This document shows positions 23,909 to 32,632 of a stretch of 52,893 bases of DNA, one piece after another. The notes beneath the pieces were generated by a model that saw only the letters and a program-made list of their open reading frames with translations, did no database searches and was not told where the DNA came from. The stretch is from Elusimicrobiota bacterium (GTDB lineage Bacteria; Elusimicrobiota; Elusimicrobia; UBA1565; UBA9628): NCBI GenBank assembly GCA_016182905.1, contig JACPFR010000045.1, positions 1 to 52,893 on the forward strand. Direction: 5' to 3'. Both the position numbers and the translations under genes were made by a program. How positions within the stretch are numbered: the first letter of the stretch is position 1; every line of letters begins with the position of its first letter.

Positions 23909-25172
23909 GCTCGCCGCGCCTCGGGCGGGTCATCTCGTCGGCCAGCCGCTCCACGAAGGATAGGAAGCCGTTGAAGCCCAGGAAGGGCCGGTCGGACAGC
24001 GCGTGGCTGCGGTAGCTGGGGAAGCCGAACTCCATCGTCGGGAACTTCAGCTGCGGCCACTCGTGCTCGCACCACGTCGAGACGAACAGGTCGAGCGGCG
24101 CGTCCATGAACTTCCTGACCTCGTCGGACATGGACGGGGGCTCGTACAGCACGCCCGCGTCCGCCGCGCCGGCCCCGTGGGCGCGGCGGCCGCGGACGAT
24201 CGCGCCCTCGAGCTTCATGCCGAGGTCGTCGGCGATGTCGCGGAAGCCCCCGAGCAGATGGGGGTCGCCCATGAAGCCCGCGCGGCGGCCGAGGAAGTAC
24301 TGCGGGATGATCCACTTCAGCCGGGGGACCGCCCGCGACAGCTCCGCGTCGACGAAGGCCTCCGCCTCGCGCGCCTTGCCCGCGGCGGCGCCGACGTCGC
24401 GCGCGAACCGGACGGTCTTGGGCAGGCCGAACGGCAGCTCGGTCTCCACGAGCCGCGCGCCCGTCCGCTGCGCCAGGCGCCGCGCGGCCGACCGTCCGTA
24501 GGGCAGGGAGACGATCAGGTCCGCCTCCTCGACGCGGCTCAGCTCCGAGCAGCCCTGCCCGCTCAGCCACACCGAGACGGTCTCCAGCCCCAGGCCCGCG
24601 AGCATCCGCGTCAGCTCCGCGACGTTGGCGGCCTGGTCGCTCTCGTTGCGGTCCATCAGGTGGCCGACGACCGCGGCGGTTCCCGGGCGGCGGCGGCCCG
24701 GCGCGAGCGCGATGCCCTTGGCCAGGGCGTTGAGCGTCTGGTCGTAGCCGTCGAGCCAGTCGCCGACGAGGGACTCGGGCGGGATGTCGATGGCGGGCTT
24801 GGTCAGGCTCCCCGCGCGCAGGCGGATCGCCCGCCCGTAGTCGACGCCGGTGATCGAGCACATCGGCAGGGCCGTGACGAGCACCAGGCCCGATTCCTCG
24901 AGGCCGTCCAAGGTCAGCAGCTCGCGGCCGATGATGTCGTCGTGCTCCTTGACGACGCCGCGCGAGCAGACGTTGGTGAAGGCGACGCGGTGCCGGCCGC
25001 TGATGCGCAGCAAGGTCGAGTTCAGATCGTGCCGCCCGTGGATGAAATGCGCCTTGTAGAACGCGCAGTCCGGTCCGTCCACCAGCACGTACGCGTCCTT
25101 CAGCGCGTTGACCGCGAGGTAGACCCCCATGAGGGTCGGGTAGTTCATCGGCGTGCTGAATCGCTGTCCCAT
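23901..25172 (-). CDS. NifK-like nitrogenase component 1 protein (partner of the NifH-D fusion)
   Basis: The product has 423 residues, short for NifK (about 520) and like NifN/BchB in size. VDGPDCAFYKAHFIHGRHDL (32-51) corresponds to the NifK Cys95 region, and TALPMCSITGVDY (C105) to the Cys153 region; the first P-cluster cysteine is missing. Later blocks are HLMDRNESDQAANVAELTRM, VSVWLSG, and a NifK-like C-terminus FGFPSYRSHA...FLGFNGFLSFVERLADEM. One base overlaps the fusion gene (TGATG), so the two chains are probably made in equal amounts and form a heterodimer. Two Cys from each chain would suffice for one [4Fe-4S] cluster. Confidence 0.88.
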   Translation of the reverse strand: MGQRFSTPMNYPTLMGVYLAVNALKDAYVLVDGPDCAFYKAHFIHGRHDLNSTLLRISGRHRVAFTNVCSRGVVKEHDDIIGRELLTLDGLEESGLVLVTALPMCSITGVDYGRAIRLRAGSLTKPAIDIPPESLVGDWLDGYDQTLNALAKGIALAPGRRRPGTAAVVGHLMDRNESDQAANVAELTRMLAGLGLETVSVWLSGQGCSELSRVEEADLIVSLPYGRSAARRLAQRTGARLVETELPFGLPKTVRFARDVGAAAGKAREAEAFVDAELSRAVPRLKWIIPQYFLGRRAGFMGDPHLLGGFRDIADDLGMKLEGAIVRGRRAHGAGAADAGVLYEPPSMSDEVRKFMDAPLDLFVSTWCEHEWPQLKFPTMEFGFPSYRSHALSDRPFLGFNGFLSFVERLADEMTRPRRGEHD

Positions 25173-27514
25173 CAGGCGTCCCCCATGTATTTCGCGTAGC
25201 GCCTCTGGAACGGCCAGCGGCACAGCGTGTTGAGCGCCTGCAAAGTCCGCACCGCGCCGCCGAGGCCCATCTCGAAGCCCTCGAGAGAGAACTGCGCCTT
25301 GCCCGCCCGGGCCAGGCGGGTGTCGTAGGCGTACTCGGAGTAGACGGCCTGGAACGGCCCCTCCGCCAGCAGCGTCGCGAGCTCCTCGGGAGTGCGGAAC
25401 GAGGTGAAATGCTCCGCCTGCCTGCGCTCCTGGCCGAAGCACAGGATCTCCACGCCGAAGCCCATCTCGCGCAGCAGGCGGAGCACCGGGATGCCCCACG
25501 TCAGCCCGGGATCGGCCAGGCGCGGCACGTGGTTGGCGTCGACGACGAAGGCCAGGCCCTGGGAGGACGCCTCGCGCCGTCCCTCGGTCCACGCGGGCGT
25601 CAGGTCCTTCGCGGCCCTCGCGTAGACGGCCTTGACCTTGCTCTTCAGGCCGAACTCGCCGGCCACGGCCTCGAGCCACTTCCGCGTGCCCTCGAAGCCG
25701 TACGGCGCGTCGGGCCGGAACGTCTTGATCGGCATGGGCTCGAAGTACTCCTTGTAGGTCTCGGCGTAGGCCGCGTTCGGATAGAGGATCTGCGCCTCGG
25801 CGGCGAGGTAGCGGCGGGCGACGGCGAGGCTCAGCGAGGGCATCACGCAGGCGTTGACCGACAGGCCGGTCTCCTCGAGAAGCCTGACGAGCTCCTTGAG
25901 CCCCGGGCCCGAGGGGAAGCCGACGAGGTTCACCGAGCGCGCGGCGCGGCGGACCTTGGCGAAGGCGGCGCCCTGCTGCATCTTCTTGAACAGGGAGAGG
26001 CACACGTCGAGCTCCTGGCAGCTGCTCTCGGCGTGGTTCATGTAGACGATGGGGACCTTCGTGCGCGCCTGCCAGCGCTTGACGACGGCCTCCGCGTCGT
26101 CGCCGATGACGGTCGGGATGCAGGTCGAGTGGACGACGATGGCCTCGGCGCCGCCCTTCGCGTTCTTGATCGCCTCCGCGAGGGCCTCGTCGAGCTTCTT
26201 GCCGCCGCCGTGGATGACGTCGAGGTCCTTGATGTTCGTCATGATGTTGCTGAAGTTGCCGTCGTCCCGGTCCTCGTCCTTCCGCCGGCGACCGCGCTTC
26301 GGGCGCTCGTCCTCGCGGGGCCCCTCCTCGTCGCCGCGCTCCATGCGCGGCCAGGGGAACTTGTAGAACGCGGGCAGGGAGCGGTCCTCGTAGTTCGGCG
26401 TGGAGTAGGAGCACTCCAGGTCCTGGTGCCAGACGTTGACGAGCGGCGTGCCGCCCTCGAGCGACATGCGCACGTTGCGCCGCGTTTCAAAGTCACAGAA
26501 GAAGCGTCGCCACTGGTCCTCCGCGCCCCACACCTGGGAGTTCATCCCCGGGTTCCCCTCCCACAGCTTCGCCTGCCAGGCCATGTCCTTCTCGAGGTCC
26601 GGCTTCGGCCCGGGAGCCGGGGCCGGAGGCGGCGCGGGCGCCCGGGGCTCGGGGCGCGGCGCGGGCGCCGCGGCGGGAGCCTCGGGCTGCGCGCCGGCGA
26701 ACCCCCGGCGGGACAGCTCGTTGAAGCTCTCGTCGGAGAGCGGCTCGGGCACGGACACCGACCGGCGCTCGAAGCGCAGCAGGCCGTCGGCCAGCGCCCC
26801 GATCTTGCGCGCCAGCTCGCTGTCCGGCGCGTGCTCCACCAAGGTCGTGCGCCTGAACTCGGCCTCCCGCACGGCCGACTCGCGCGTGAAGAAGGAGAGG
26901 ACGCCGGTCCCGATGGACGCGGCGAAGCGCTCCACGGCGGCGCGGTCGGCGTCCGGGTCGCGGAGGTTGGCGACCAGTCCGCACAAGGCGACGCCGTTCT
27001 CGCTGTAGTTCCGGATCGCGCGCGCGATGTTGTTGGCCGCGTACAGGGCCATCAGCTCCTCGGAGGTCACGATGACGACCTTGTCGGCGAAGCCCTGGCG
27101 CAGCGGCGCCGCGAAGCCCCCGCACACGACGTCGCCGAGGACGTCGAAGATGGCGACGTCGTAGCGGCCCTCCTGCAGGACGCCGGCCTCCTCGAGGATG
27201 GTGATCGTGCGTCCGATGCCGCGGCCGGCGCAGCCGATGCCCGGCTCGGGCCCGCCCGCCTCCACGCAGTCGACGCCGAGCCTTCCTTTGACCAAAATCT
27301 TAGAGAGATCGCCGCCGGCGCTGTCCATGAACGCGGAGTGCTCGACGACCGTGCGGATCGGACGCCCGTCCGTCAGCGCGATCGTCGTGTCGTGCTTGGG
27401 GTCGCAGCCGACGAGGATCACCTTCAGGCCCTTCTTCGCGTAGACCGCGGCGAGGTTGCCCGACAAGGTGGACTTTCCGATGCCGCCTTTCCCGAAGATC
27501 GTGATCTTTTGCAC
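25172..27514 (-). CDS. natural fusion: NifH-like ATPase plus NifD-like domain
   Basis: The product has 780 residues from a GTG at 27514 with GGGAGGGAGA upstream. Residues 1-270 are a complete NifH-like iron protein: P-loop GKGGIGKST (8-16), VGCDPKHDTT, and both cluster cysteines C95 (GCAGRG) and C131 (VVCGGFA). A Pro/Ala linker spans about 276-306. A NifD-like domain follows, with C368 (HQDLECSY) and C465 (HSTCIPTVIGDD), a charged insert at about 392-420, and a C-terminal FSLEGFEMGLGGAVRTL. Fe protein and catalytic component are normally separate, so a covalent link is remarkable. The D domain lacks the FeMo-co His region. Its K-like partner follows at once. Confidence 0.93.
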   Translation of the reverse strand: MQKITIFGKGGIGKSTLSGNLAAVYAKKGLKVILVGCDPKHDTTIALTDGRPIRTVVEHSAFMDSAGGDLSKILVKGRLGVDCVEAGGPEPGIGCAGRGIGRTITILEEAGVLQEGRYDVAIFDVLGDVVCGGFAAPLRQGFADKVVIVTSEELMALYAANNIARAIRNYSENGVALCGLVANLRDPDADRAAVERFAASIGTGVLSFFTRESAVREAEFRRTTLVEHAPDSELARKIGALADGLLRFERRSVSVPEPLSDESFNELSRRGFAGAQPEAPAAAPAPRPEPRAPAPPPAPAPGPKPDLEKDMAWQAKLWEGNPGMNSQVWGAEDQWRRFFCDFETRRNVRMSLEGGTPLVNVWHQDLECSYSTPNYEDRSLPAFYKFPWPRMERGDEEGPREDERPKRGRRRKDEDRDDGNFSNIMTNIKDLDVIHGGGKKLDEALAEAIKNAKGGAEAIVVHSTCIPTVIGDDAEAVVKRWQARTKVPIVYMNHAESSCQELDVCLSLFKKMQQGAAFAKVRRAARSVNLVGFPSGPGLKELVRLLEETGLSVNACVMPSLSLAVARRYLAAEAQILYPNAAYAETYKEYFEPMPIKTFRPDAPYGFEGTRKWLEAVAGEFGLKSKVKAVYARAAKDLTPAWTEGRREASSQGLAFVVDANHVPRLADPGLTWGIPVLRLLREMGFGVEILCFGQERRQAEHFTSFRTPEELATLLAEGPFQAVYSEYAYDTRLARAGKAQFSLEGFEMGLGGAVRTLQALNTLCRWPFQRRYAKYMGDA

Positions 27515-27542
27515 TAGGTCTCCCTCCCGGCCTTCGCGGCGT

Positions 27543-28745
27543 TCAGCGTCCGCACAGCGCCTCCTGCGCCTGGGCCAGATAGGGCGCGGCCGCCGCGACG
27601 ACGCTGCCGCGGCAGGACAGGGTCAGCAAGGTCCCCAGGAAGATCCAGAACGCGAACGGGATCGTGTGATACACGTTGAAGTCCGCCGCCGACCGGCGCG
27701 CCAGCCAGGCCTTGAGCGTCGCGGCGTCGCCGTCGGTGATGCCGTCCACGTAGCGCTCGTCCATCCTGCCGGCGAGCTCCTTCTCCGCGGTCAGGCGCGC
27801 CCAGGTCTGGTCGGACAGGATGTCGCCGTACTTGAGGTCGTCGGGACGCAGCGCCCGCAGGCTGTCCCGCTCGATGATCCAGGCGAACGCGAACCGGCCG
27901 ACGGACACGAGCATCCCGAAGTTGAACAGCATGCGGACGGCGGCCAGGAGGACGCCGCCGACGTCCATGCGCAGGACGAACGCCCCGGCCAAAGAGCCGG
28001 CGACGACGGCCGCGAACGCGACGGCGCCGACCTTCCTGTTCCTCAGGACGGCGGTCAGCGGCTTCCAGAACGCCAGCATGACGACGAAGACCGCCAGCGA
28101 CCCCCACGGCTCGGGGAAGAGGGGAGCGACGCGCGTCGACGCCGCCTGCAGCGCGAAGAAGACGGCGAAGAGGTTCGCCGCGAGGATCAGGTATTCGCCG
28201 CGGTGAGGCCACACCTCCCGGGCGCGTATGCCGGCCATCTCGAGCTTGGCCTTGCGCCACTTCGGCCAGTCCACCCCGCGCAGCCGCGGGATACTCAGGA
28301 CGAGGTTGACGACGGTCTCGAGCGCGAAGACGATCCCCGCCGGGACGAAGATGTTGATCAGCAGGATCAGGAAGAGGAGGAGCGGGAAGCCGGGAAGGTT
28401 CGGGTCGATGAGGGCCGCGAACAGCGCCGCGAGCGCGAAGAACTTCGCGTCGCCGGCGGGCCAGACCGCCCAGCGCCAGAAGCCGACGCCGGCCGCGAGG
28501 CTGAGGACGCAATGGAGCGCGATCCGGGGATAGAAGCTCAGAGGCAGGGAGTACTCCCCCAGCGGGCCGAAGCGCAGATGACGGGCGCCGAGGAGGCTGT
28601 TCACGAGGAGGAGGAGGAGGCCGGCCGCGCAGGCGAGCAGGCCCGCGGCGATCAGCCGGTTGCGGATCTTGCGCGTCCGCCAGTCCTCGATCGAGATCAC
28701 CGAGGCGAGGCCGAGGAAGACGCCGTAGTAGAGGAGCGCCGTCAT
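27543..28745 (-). CDS. prepilin-peptidase-like (A24 family) membrane protein
   Basis: The product has 400 residues with many membrane helices. ISIEDWRTRKIRNRLI (18-33) and WPAGDAKFFALAA (95-107) resemble the two aspartate sites of type IV prepilin/archaellin peptidases (D...IPN and GxGDxK), giving D21 and D99 as presumed catalytic residues. A C-terminal extension of about 200 residues (ALRPDDLKYGDILS onwards) is not typical of the peptidase. No pilin genes are nearby. A role in the nitrogenase-like system, for instance processing or membrane placement, is inferred only from its position between a radical SAM gene (ATGA overlap) and the NifH-D fusion (28-nt gap). Confidence 0.75.
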   Translation of the reverse strand: MTALLYYGVFLGLASVISIEDWRTRKIRNRLIAAGLLACAAGLLLLLVNSLLGARHLRFGPLGEYSLPLSFYPRIALHCVLSLAAGVGFWRWAVWPAGDAKFFALAALFAALIDPNLPGFPLLLFLILLINIFVPAGIVFALETVVNLVLSIPRLRGVDWPKWRKAKLEMAGIRAREVWPHRGEYLILAANLFAVFFALQAASTRVAPLFPEPWGSLAVFVVMLAFWKPLTAVLRNRKVGAVAFAAVVAGSLAGAFVLRMDVGGVLLAAVRMLFNFGMLVSVGRFAFAWIIERDSLRALRPDDLKYGDILSDQTWARLTAEKELAGRMDERYVDGITDGDAATLKAWLARRSAADFNVYHTIPFAFWIFLGTLLTLSCRGSVVAAAAPYLAQAQEALCGR

Positions 28746-29863
28746 GCCTTCATCCTCCGCATCGCGGAGAAGCCCTTCTCCCGGATCGCGCGCACGCCGA
28801 GGCCGGCGCAGCCCGCCTCGCGCGCGCAGCCGCGGCAGGCCGAGCCCTTGAGGAAGTAGCGGGAGGCGATGTAGAACTCGGCGAACGCGAAGACGTCCTT
28901 CTTCCGGCCGAAGCGGAAGGGCGCGGGGGCCTCGCCGCCGCCCAGGCACGGCGGCGCGCCCCGCGCCGGCAGGCTGCCGTCCGCCTCGAGCGCCTCGAGG
29001 TCGCGGCAGAAGTCCTTCAGGAAGCAGTGCTCGCACGAGGCTCCCTTGCAGCCCGGGGTACGCCCGCTGTTGAGATAGCGCGCGAAGATGCGCCGGCGGC
29101 CGCGGAGCTCGTCGAGGATCTTGTCGGGCGGCTGGATGAGGCCCTCGAAGCCCTCGAGGAACTCGGGCTTCAGGCGGTTGGTCCAGATGTGGAGCTCCTT
29201 GCGGCGGCTGAGCTCGAGCGCGCGGTGCAGGTGGGCGAGGCTGGCCGGGTCGGAGAAGTCGCAGCGCAGCTCCTCCCGGTTCTCCCAGGCGTCGCCGAAC
29301 GGCACCAGGGCCAGCAGGTCGAACTCGCCCACGCCGAGGCCGACGCAGAAGTCGAGATGCTCGCGCAGGACGGGGAGGTTCAGGCGGTTGATGACCACGT
29401 CCACGCTCACGATGAGGCCCCGCGTCCGCAGCGCCGCGCGCAGGGCCGACACGGCCTGGACGAAGGAGCCGGGGACCCGCGTCAGGCGGTCGTGGAGGTC
29501 CGGCGTGTGGCCGTGAAGGGAGAAGGTGACCTCGTCGAGGCCGGCGGCGACCGCCGCGGAGAGGAAGCCGGGGTAGCACATGCGCCGGCCGTTGGTGATC
29601 GTCTGGATGTGGCGGTAGCCGAGCTCGCGCGCCATGCCCACGATCGCGACGAACTCGGGATGGACGGTGGGCTCGCCCCCGCTCAGGACGACGCGGCGCA
29701 GGCCGCGCTTGCGGCCCCGCGCCAGCTCCCGGCGGATGAAGGCGAGGTCCAGCGCGCCGCCGGTCTGGGCGTGGCGGTCGAGGCAGAACAGGCATCTCTG
29801 ATTGCAGTAGCGGGTGAGCCTCACCCAGTGGCGTTTTTCGCTCGCCGCCTGAATCTCGCTCAC
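28742..29863 (-). CDS. radical SAM protein with SPASM-like Cys-rich C-terminus
   Basis: The product has 373 residues from the GTG at 29863. The core has C20, C24 and C27 (YCNQRCLFC), VVLSGGEPTVHPEF, and QTITNGRRM. The C-terminal third is rich in cysteine: CKGASCEHCFLKDFC, then SACRGCAREAGCAGLG, enough for one or two auxiliary Fe-S clusters. It belongs with other peptide- or cofactor-modifying SPASM-type enzymes, substrate unknown. GTGA overlap with the HemN-like gene upstream and ATGA with the membrane peptidase-like gene downstream. Confidence 0.88.
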   Translation of the reverse strand: MSEIQAASEKRHWVRLTRYCNQRCLFCLDRHAQTGGALDLAFIRRELARGRKRGLRRVVLSGGEPTVHPEFVAIVGMARELGYRHIQTITNGRRMCYPGFLSAAVAAGLDEVTFSLHGHTPDLHDRLTRVPGSFVQAVSALRAALRTRGLIVSVDVVINRLNLPVLREHLDFCVGLGVGEFDLLALVPFGDAWENREELRCDFSDPASLAHLHRALELSRRKELHIWTNRLKPEFLEGFEGLIQPPDKILDELRGRRRIFARYLNSGRTPGCKGASCEHCFLKDFCRDLEALEADGSLPARGAPPCLGGGEAPAPFRFGRKKDVFAFAEFYIASRYFLKGSACRGCAREAGCAGLGVRAIREKGFSAMRRMKA

Positions 29864-31320
29864 GAGGGACCCAGCGCGACGGAGGAGATATCCCGCTCGA
29901 GGCGGGCGCGGAGATCGCCGTCGAACAGCCCGGCCCCGCACGGCAGGCCCGGCAGGGCGTGCAGGGCGAACACGCAGGCCCAGAACACGCGCTGGGGCAC
30001 CCCGCTCGGGAGATAATGGAACGTCTCGGCCTCGAACTCGACCTGGCCGAACGACTTCAGGAGCTTGAGCTCGAATCCGAAGTCCTCGCGCACGTCCGTC
30101 CCGAACCTCTGCCGGAAGGCGGCGTAGTTCAAGCGCGACCCGTGCTCCAGGTTCGCCAGGATGTACGACGCCATCTCGTCCTTCCGGCTCATCGGCGCGG
30201 CCCGGTAAAGGGGCGCCTCGGGAGAGAACCGCTCCCAATCCCGCTCGTATACCCGGCGGCCGAATATCTGGGACCGGCTTCCCCGGCCCAGGCCGAGCAT
30301 GGAGCCCGCGGTCGGCCCCTCCTCCCGGCAGGAGAATTCCCCCGCGGGGAGAGCCGCGTCCACGACGGTCCATTCCCCGGTGTCGGGCTCGGCCTTCGCC
30401 GGCGTCCGGAAGCCCGTCTCGCGGGCGATGCGCATCACTCCCTCGAAGCCGGGCGTCAGATTCTCCTCGTAGTAGCGGAGGTAGGCCTCCGGGGTGGTGC
30501 GCGTCGCCTTCATGTACCGGTCGGTGAGCGACAGGGTGCAGACCGATATCTCCGTGGGCCGGAGCTCGGCGAGGCGCCGGAAGCTGTCGAGGAAGTTCTC
30601 CAGCGGCTCGCCCACCATCCCGAAGATGATGTCCGTGCCCACCGACTCGAAGCCCGCGGCCTTGGCTCCCGCGATCGCGGCTTTGACGCTGTCGAAGCTC
30701 TGGCGCCGGTTGACGCGGCGCAGGGTCTCCGGGGTCATGGACTGGACGCCGAAGCTCACCCGGGTGAAGCCGAGCCCGCGCAGCACGCGGAGCTTGGCCG
30801 GGTCCGTGTCGGCCGGGTTGAGCTCGATGGACCGCATCGCCCCCTTCGCGAAGCTGAACAGCTCGACGGCCGGACGGCAGAACCGCTCGAGCTGCTCGGC
30901 GCTCATCAGGCTGGGCGTGCCGCCGCCGACGGCGAATATGCGCATGGAGGCCCCCTCGAGCATGGGCGCGAAGAAGCGGGCCTCCTCCTCGATCTCCCCG
31001 ATATAGTCGTCGATCATCCCTTGGCGGGGAAGCACGCGGGAATTGGTGAAGCAGTAGCTGCAGCGGGACTTGCAGTAGGGAAAATGGAAGTAGAGCTCGT
31101 ACAGGTGCGGGGAACCCGCCGCTTCCCGGCGCAGCGTCCGCCACTCCGGCCCCAAGCGGGCGGCGGACCAGCCTTTCTCCCAGCGCAGGTCGATGAAGAA
31201 CTTGATGACCGTGAACAGGTCGTCCGAGTAATCGAGCTTCGAGCGCAGCAGGACCCGGGCGAGCCGCCGCTCGAGGTCCCGCAGGGAGGGCGCCGGCCCG
31301 CGGGCCGCGTCAGTCCTCAT
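29860..31320 (-). CDS. HemN/HemW-like radical SAM protein
   Basis: The product has 486 residues. Coproporphyrinogen-oxidase-family blocks are visible: HFPYCKSRCSYC (C83, C87, C90), VGGGTPSLMS, IELNPADTDPAKL, and FTRVSFGVQSMTPETLRRVN, then GTDIIFGMVGEPLENF. True HemN carries a fourth cysteine in CxxxCxxCxC; here the residue is Thr or Asn (CSYCFTNS), so oxygen-independent coproporphyrinogen oxidation is not assured. HemW haem chaperones and other porphyrin-binding relatives are alternatives. Together with the tetrapyrrole-methylase gene it hints at a porphyrinoid in this pathway. Overlaps the NifK-like gene at 31310 by eleven bases. Confidence 0.87.
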   Translation of the reverse strand: MRTDAARGPAPSLRDLERRLARVLLRSKLDYSDDLFTVIKFFIDLRWEKGWSAARLGPEWRTLRREAAGSPHLYELYFHFPYCKSRCSYCFTNSRVLPRQGMIDDYIGEIEEEARFFAPMLEGASMRIFAVGGGTPSLMSAEQLERFCRPAVELFSFAKGAMRSIELNPADTDPAKLRVLRGLGFTRVSFGVQSMTPETLRRVNRRQSFDSVKAAIAGAKAAGFESVGTDIIFGMVGEPLENFLDSFRRLAELRPTEISVCTLSLTDRYMKATRTTPEAYLRYYEENLTPGFEGVMRIARETGFRTPAKAEPDTGEWTVVDAALPAGEFSCREEGPTAGSMLGLGRGSRSQIFGRRVYERDWERFSPEAPLYRAAPMSRKDEMASYILANLEHGSRLNYAAFRQRFGTDVREDFGFELKLLKSFGQVEFEAETFHYLPSGVPQRVFWACVFALHALPGLPCGAGLFDGDLRARLERDISSVALGPS

Positions 31321-32632
31321 CGCGTCCCTCCCCGCCGGCCGCGCGCTCCTCGTTGAGCCCGCGGGAGACCTCGTTGGCGGCGCGCGACAGGAAGGCCAGG
31401 GCGCCCTGGAAGCCGAGGAAGGGCTCCTCGCGCAGGAAGTGCGTGTCCTCGGAGGGGTAGCCGAACTCCATCCAGCGCCGGCCGCGACGGATCGAGACGA
31501 AGGCGAAGGCGCTGCCCACGACGAGGTCCGCGCCGCCCGCCGCCAGGCGGCCCCACTGCTCGCTGACGTCGCCGGGCAGGGGCTCGAAGGCGGTCCCGGG
31601 CCGGCTCTCCAGCGTCCGCTTGCGCTCGGGGTCGAGGTGATAATCCCCGCCGACGACGATCATCCCCGCCATCCGCCCGCCCAGGGCCTCGATCTGCTCG
31701 ACGAAGCACGCCGCGACGTGCGGGTCGCCGGCGAACGCGAAGCGGCGGTTCAGGAAGGCGTGCGGCACGGTCCACTCGAGCCTGGGCACGACCGCGTCGA
31801 GCTCGCGGGCGATGAAGTCCCGCGCGAGCGCCTCGCGCCCGAACTCGCGGCCGAGGAGCTCGACGAAGCGGCGCGTCGCCTCGAGGCCGAACGGCAGCCC
31901 CGCCTCGACGACGGGCACGCCGAGGCGCTTGGCGAGCGTCCTCGCCGCCTTGCGCCCGTACGGCAGCGAGACGATCTTCCCCGCTCGCCGGACGTCGCGC
32001 AGGTCCGCGAACGGCCGGCCCGAGAGCCAGACCGTCGCGAGCCTCAGGCCCAGGGCGGAGAAGATCCGCTCGAGCTCGCGCAGGTTGCCCTGATGGTCGC
32101 CCTCGTTGCGGTCCATCAGGTAGCCGACCAGCGCCGCCGTGTCGGGCTCCGGCTTCGCCGCCTCGAGGTCCATCCCCGAGGCCAGCGCCTCCATGATCGC
32201 GGCGTAGCCGTCGAGCCAGTCGCCCGCGACGGCGTTGCGCCGCGGCATGACGAACGCCGGTATCGAAGAGCCTTCGAGAGCTTCTCGAAGAATGCGTTCG
32301 TAGTCCGTGCCCACGATCGCGCACATCGGCATCGAGCCCAGGAAGATCGCCCCGCAGCCGCGGAAGGCCGCGATGCGCTTGAGGCCCGACGCGATGTCCC
32401 CCTCGCAGTCCCCGGCGATGTTGAAGACGTTGACGCCGGTGTGCTGGATGCGGTGTTCGCTGTCGCAGGACAGCAAGGTGGAGAACAGGTCGTGGCGGCC
32501 GTGGATGTGCGCGGCCTTGTCGAAGATGCAGCTCGGACCGTCGCCCAGGAAGTAGGCGTCCGGGATGGCGTTGAGCCCGAGGTACGCCCCCTGCAGGTAG
32601 GGGATGTTGACGCGCACGCCCACCTTACCCAC
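31310..32632 (-). CDS. NifK-like nitrogenase component 1 protein
   Basis: The product has 440 residues. GDGPSC (C35) IFDKAAHIHGRHDLFSTLL and SMPMCAIVGTDY (C104) are the two retained cluster-cysteine regions. GDWLDGY, YLMDRNEGDHQGNLRELERI and VWLSGRP are blocks common to the K-like set. The C-terminus FGYPSEDTHFLREEPFLGFQGALAFLSRAANEV parallels the NifK end. It is closest by eye to the K-like proteins at 42385 and 47778. It overlaps the D-like gene at 32625 by eight bases and is presumed to form a heterodimer with it. Confidence 0.88.
   Translation of the reverse strand: MGKVGVRVNIPYLQGAYLGLNAIPDAYFLGDGPSCIFDKAAHIHGRHDLFSTLLSCDSEHRIQHTGVNVFNIAGDCEGDIASGLKRIAAFRGCGAIFLGSMPMCAIVGTDYERILREALEGSSIPAFVMPRRNAVAGDWLDGYAAIMEALASGMDLEAAKPEPDTAALVGYLMDRNEGDHQGNLRELERIFSALGLRLATVWLSGRPFADLRDVRRAGKIVSLPYGRKAARTLAKRLGVPVVEAGLPFGLEATRRFVELLGREFGREALARDFIARELDAVVPRLEWTVPHAFLNRRFAFAGDPHVAACFVEQIEALGGRMAGMIVVGGDYHLDPERKRTLESRPGTAFEPLPGDVSEQWGRLAAGGADLVVGSAFAFVSIRRGRRWMEFGYPSEDTHFLREEPFLGFQGALAFLSRAANEVSRGLNEERAAGGEGRDED

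Noticed and set aside
29860-31320. True oxygen-independent coproporphyrinogen oxidase HemN
   Set aside because: The fourth cysteine of CxxxCxxCxC is missing, and the C-terminal part differs; called HemN/HemW-like only.
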